Positions 5,571 to 5,601 of a DNA stretch of 5,601 bases are shown piece by piece. The position numbers and the translations under genes are program-made. Location of the stretch: NCBI GenBank assembly GCA_937900695.1, contig CALCFD010000026.1, positions 1 through 5,601 on the forward strand, given 5' to 3'. Source of the stretch: an uncultured Eubacterium sp. Lineage in GTDB: Bacteria > Bacillota > Clostridia > Peptostreptococcales > Anaerovoracaceae. The notes under the pieces are model-generated. The model worked only from the letters and a program-made list of their open reading frames with translations. It did not search any database and was not told the DNA's origin. Within the stretch, counting starts at the first letter, position 1, and each line of letters opens with the position of its first letter.

Positions 5571-5601
5571 TACAAGTTAAAATGAGGTTTTTCTCATCTT
5601 A
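5550..5601 (+). mobile_element. probable IS end interrupting the ATPase gene, element extending right
   Basis: From about 5550 the reading frame loses its coiled-coil character. The sequence TGGTCCTATGTCAAGATT is followed by a hairpin, TAAAATGAG (5578-5586) against CTCATCTTA (5593-5601), with 8 of 9 pairs and a 6-base loop. GGTCCTATGTCA matches the candidate IS tip at 13-24 (minus strand, GGCTCTATGTCA) at 10 of 12 bases. A terminal repeat followed by a hairpin upstream of a transposase would fit, but the transposase itself is outside the window. The family cannot be fixed from here. Confidence 0.45.

Noticed and set aside
1..5601. tRNA, rRNA or CRISPR array
   Set aside because: No cloverleaf, no rRNA-like block and no regularly spaced repeats beyond the two-copy repeat at 2-48.

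Overview
The window is an AT-rich accessory segment from a low-GC bacterium, most likely a Bacillota member. Codons are strongly A/T-ending, ribosome binding sites are purine-rich and intergenic gaps are very short. A gut Negativicutes or Clostridia host is a guess from base composition and from the look of the insertion-sequence (IS) remnants; nothing here fixes the genus.

Left flank (about 1-350): debris of mobile DNA. Two near-identical 18-base direct repeats begin the window, and the first ends in a motif that resembles an IS terminus. A strong hairpin with a T-run (54-90) follows. On the minus strand, 346 down to 89 is a decayed IS3-type transposase in which the start of orfA has been joined to the end of orfB, with a TAG stop in the middle. 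From 347 to 534 there is only leader and promoter sequence, including a perfect TATAAT inside a 13-base palindrome.

Centre (535-5570): one tightly packed plus-strand operon of five genes. In order they are: a radical SAM protein (406 aa, CX3CX2C cluster motif); a probable winged-helix protein of unknown function (231 aa); a phospholipase-D-type nuclease fused to a superfamily 2 helicase (712 aa from the preferred start); a 58-aa charged helical protein; and the N-terminal part of a Rad50/SMC/DndD-like ATPase. Spacings of 12 and 8 bases, then overlaps of 11 bases and 1 base, imply co-transcription and translational coupling, so the five products probably work together.

Right flank (about 5550-5601): the ATPase frame breaks off inside its coiled coil after 258 native-looking residues. 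The sequence then changes to something resembling an IS end with a hairpin, so an IS has probably disrupted the gene.

Interpretation: a nuclease-helicase, an SMC-like ATPase, a small helical partner and a putative DNA-binding protein, in an operon flanked by IS debris, look like an anti-phage or anti-plasmid system. The leading radical SAM enzyme is the unusual member. I cannot match the combination to a complete known system: it is not canonical Dnd phosphorothioation, DISARM, or prokaryotic viperin. The defence role is inference from domains and context. The right-hand break means this copy may be inactive.
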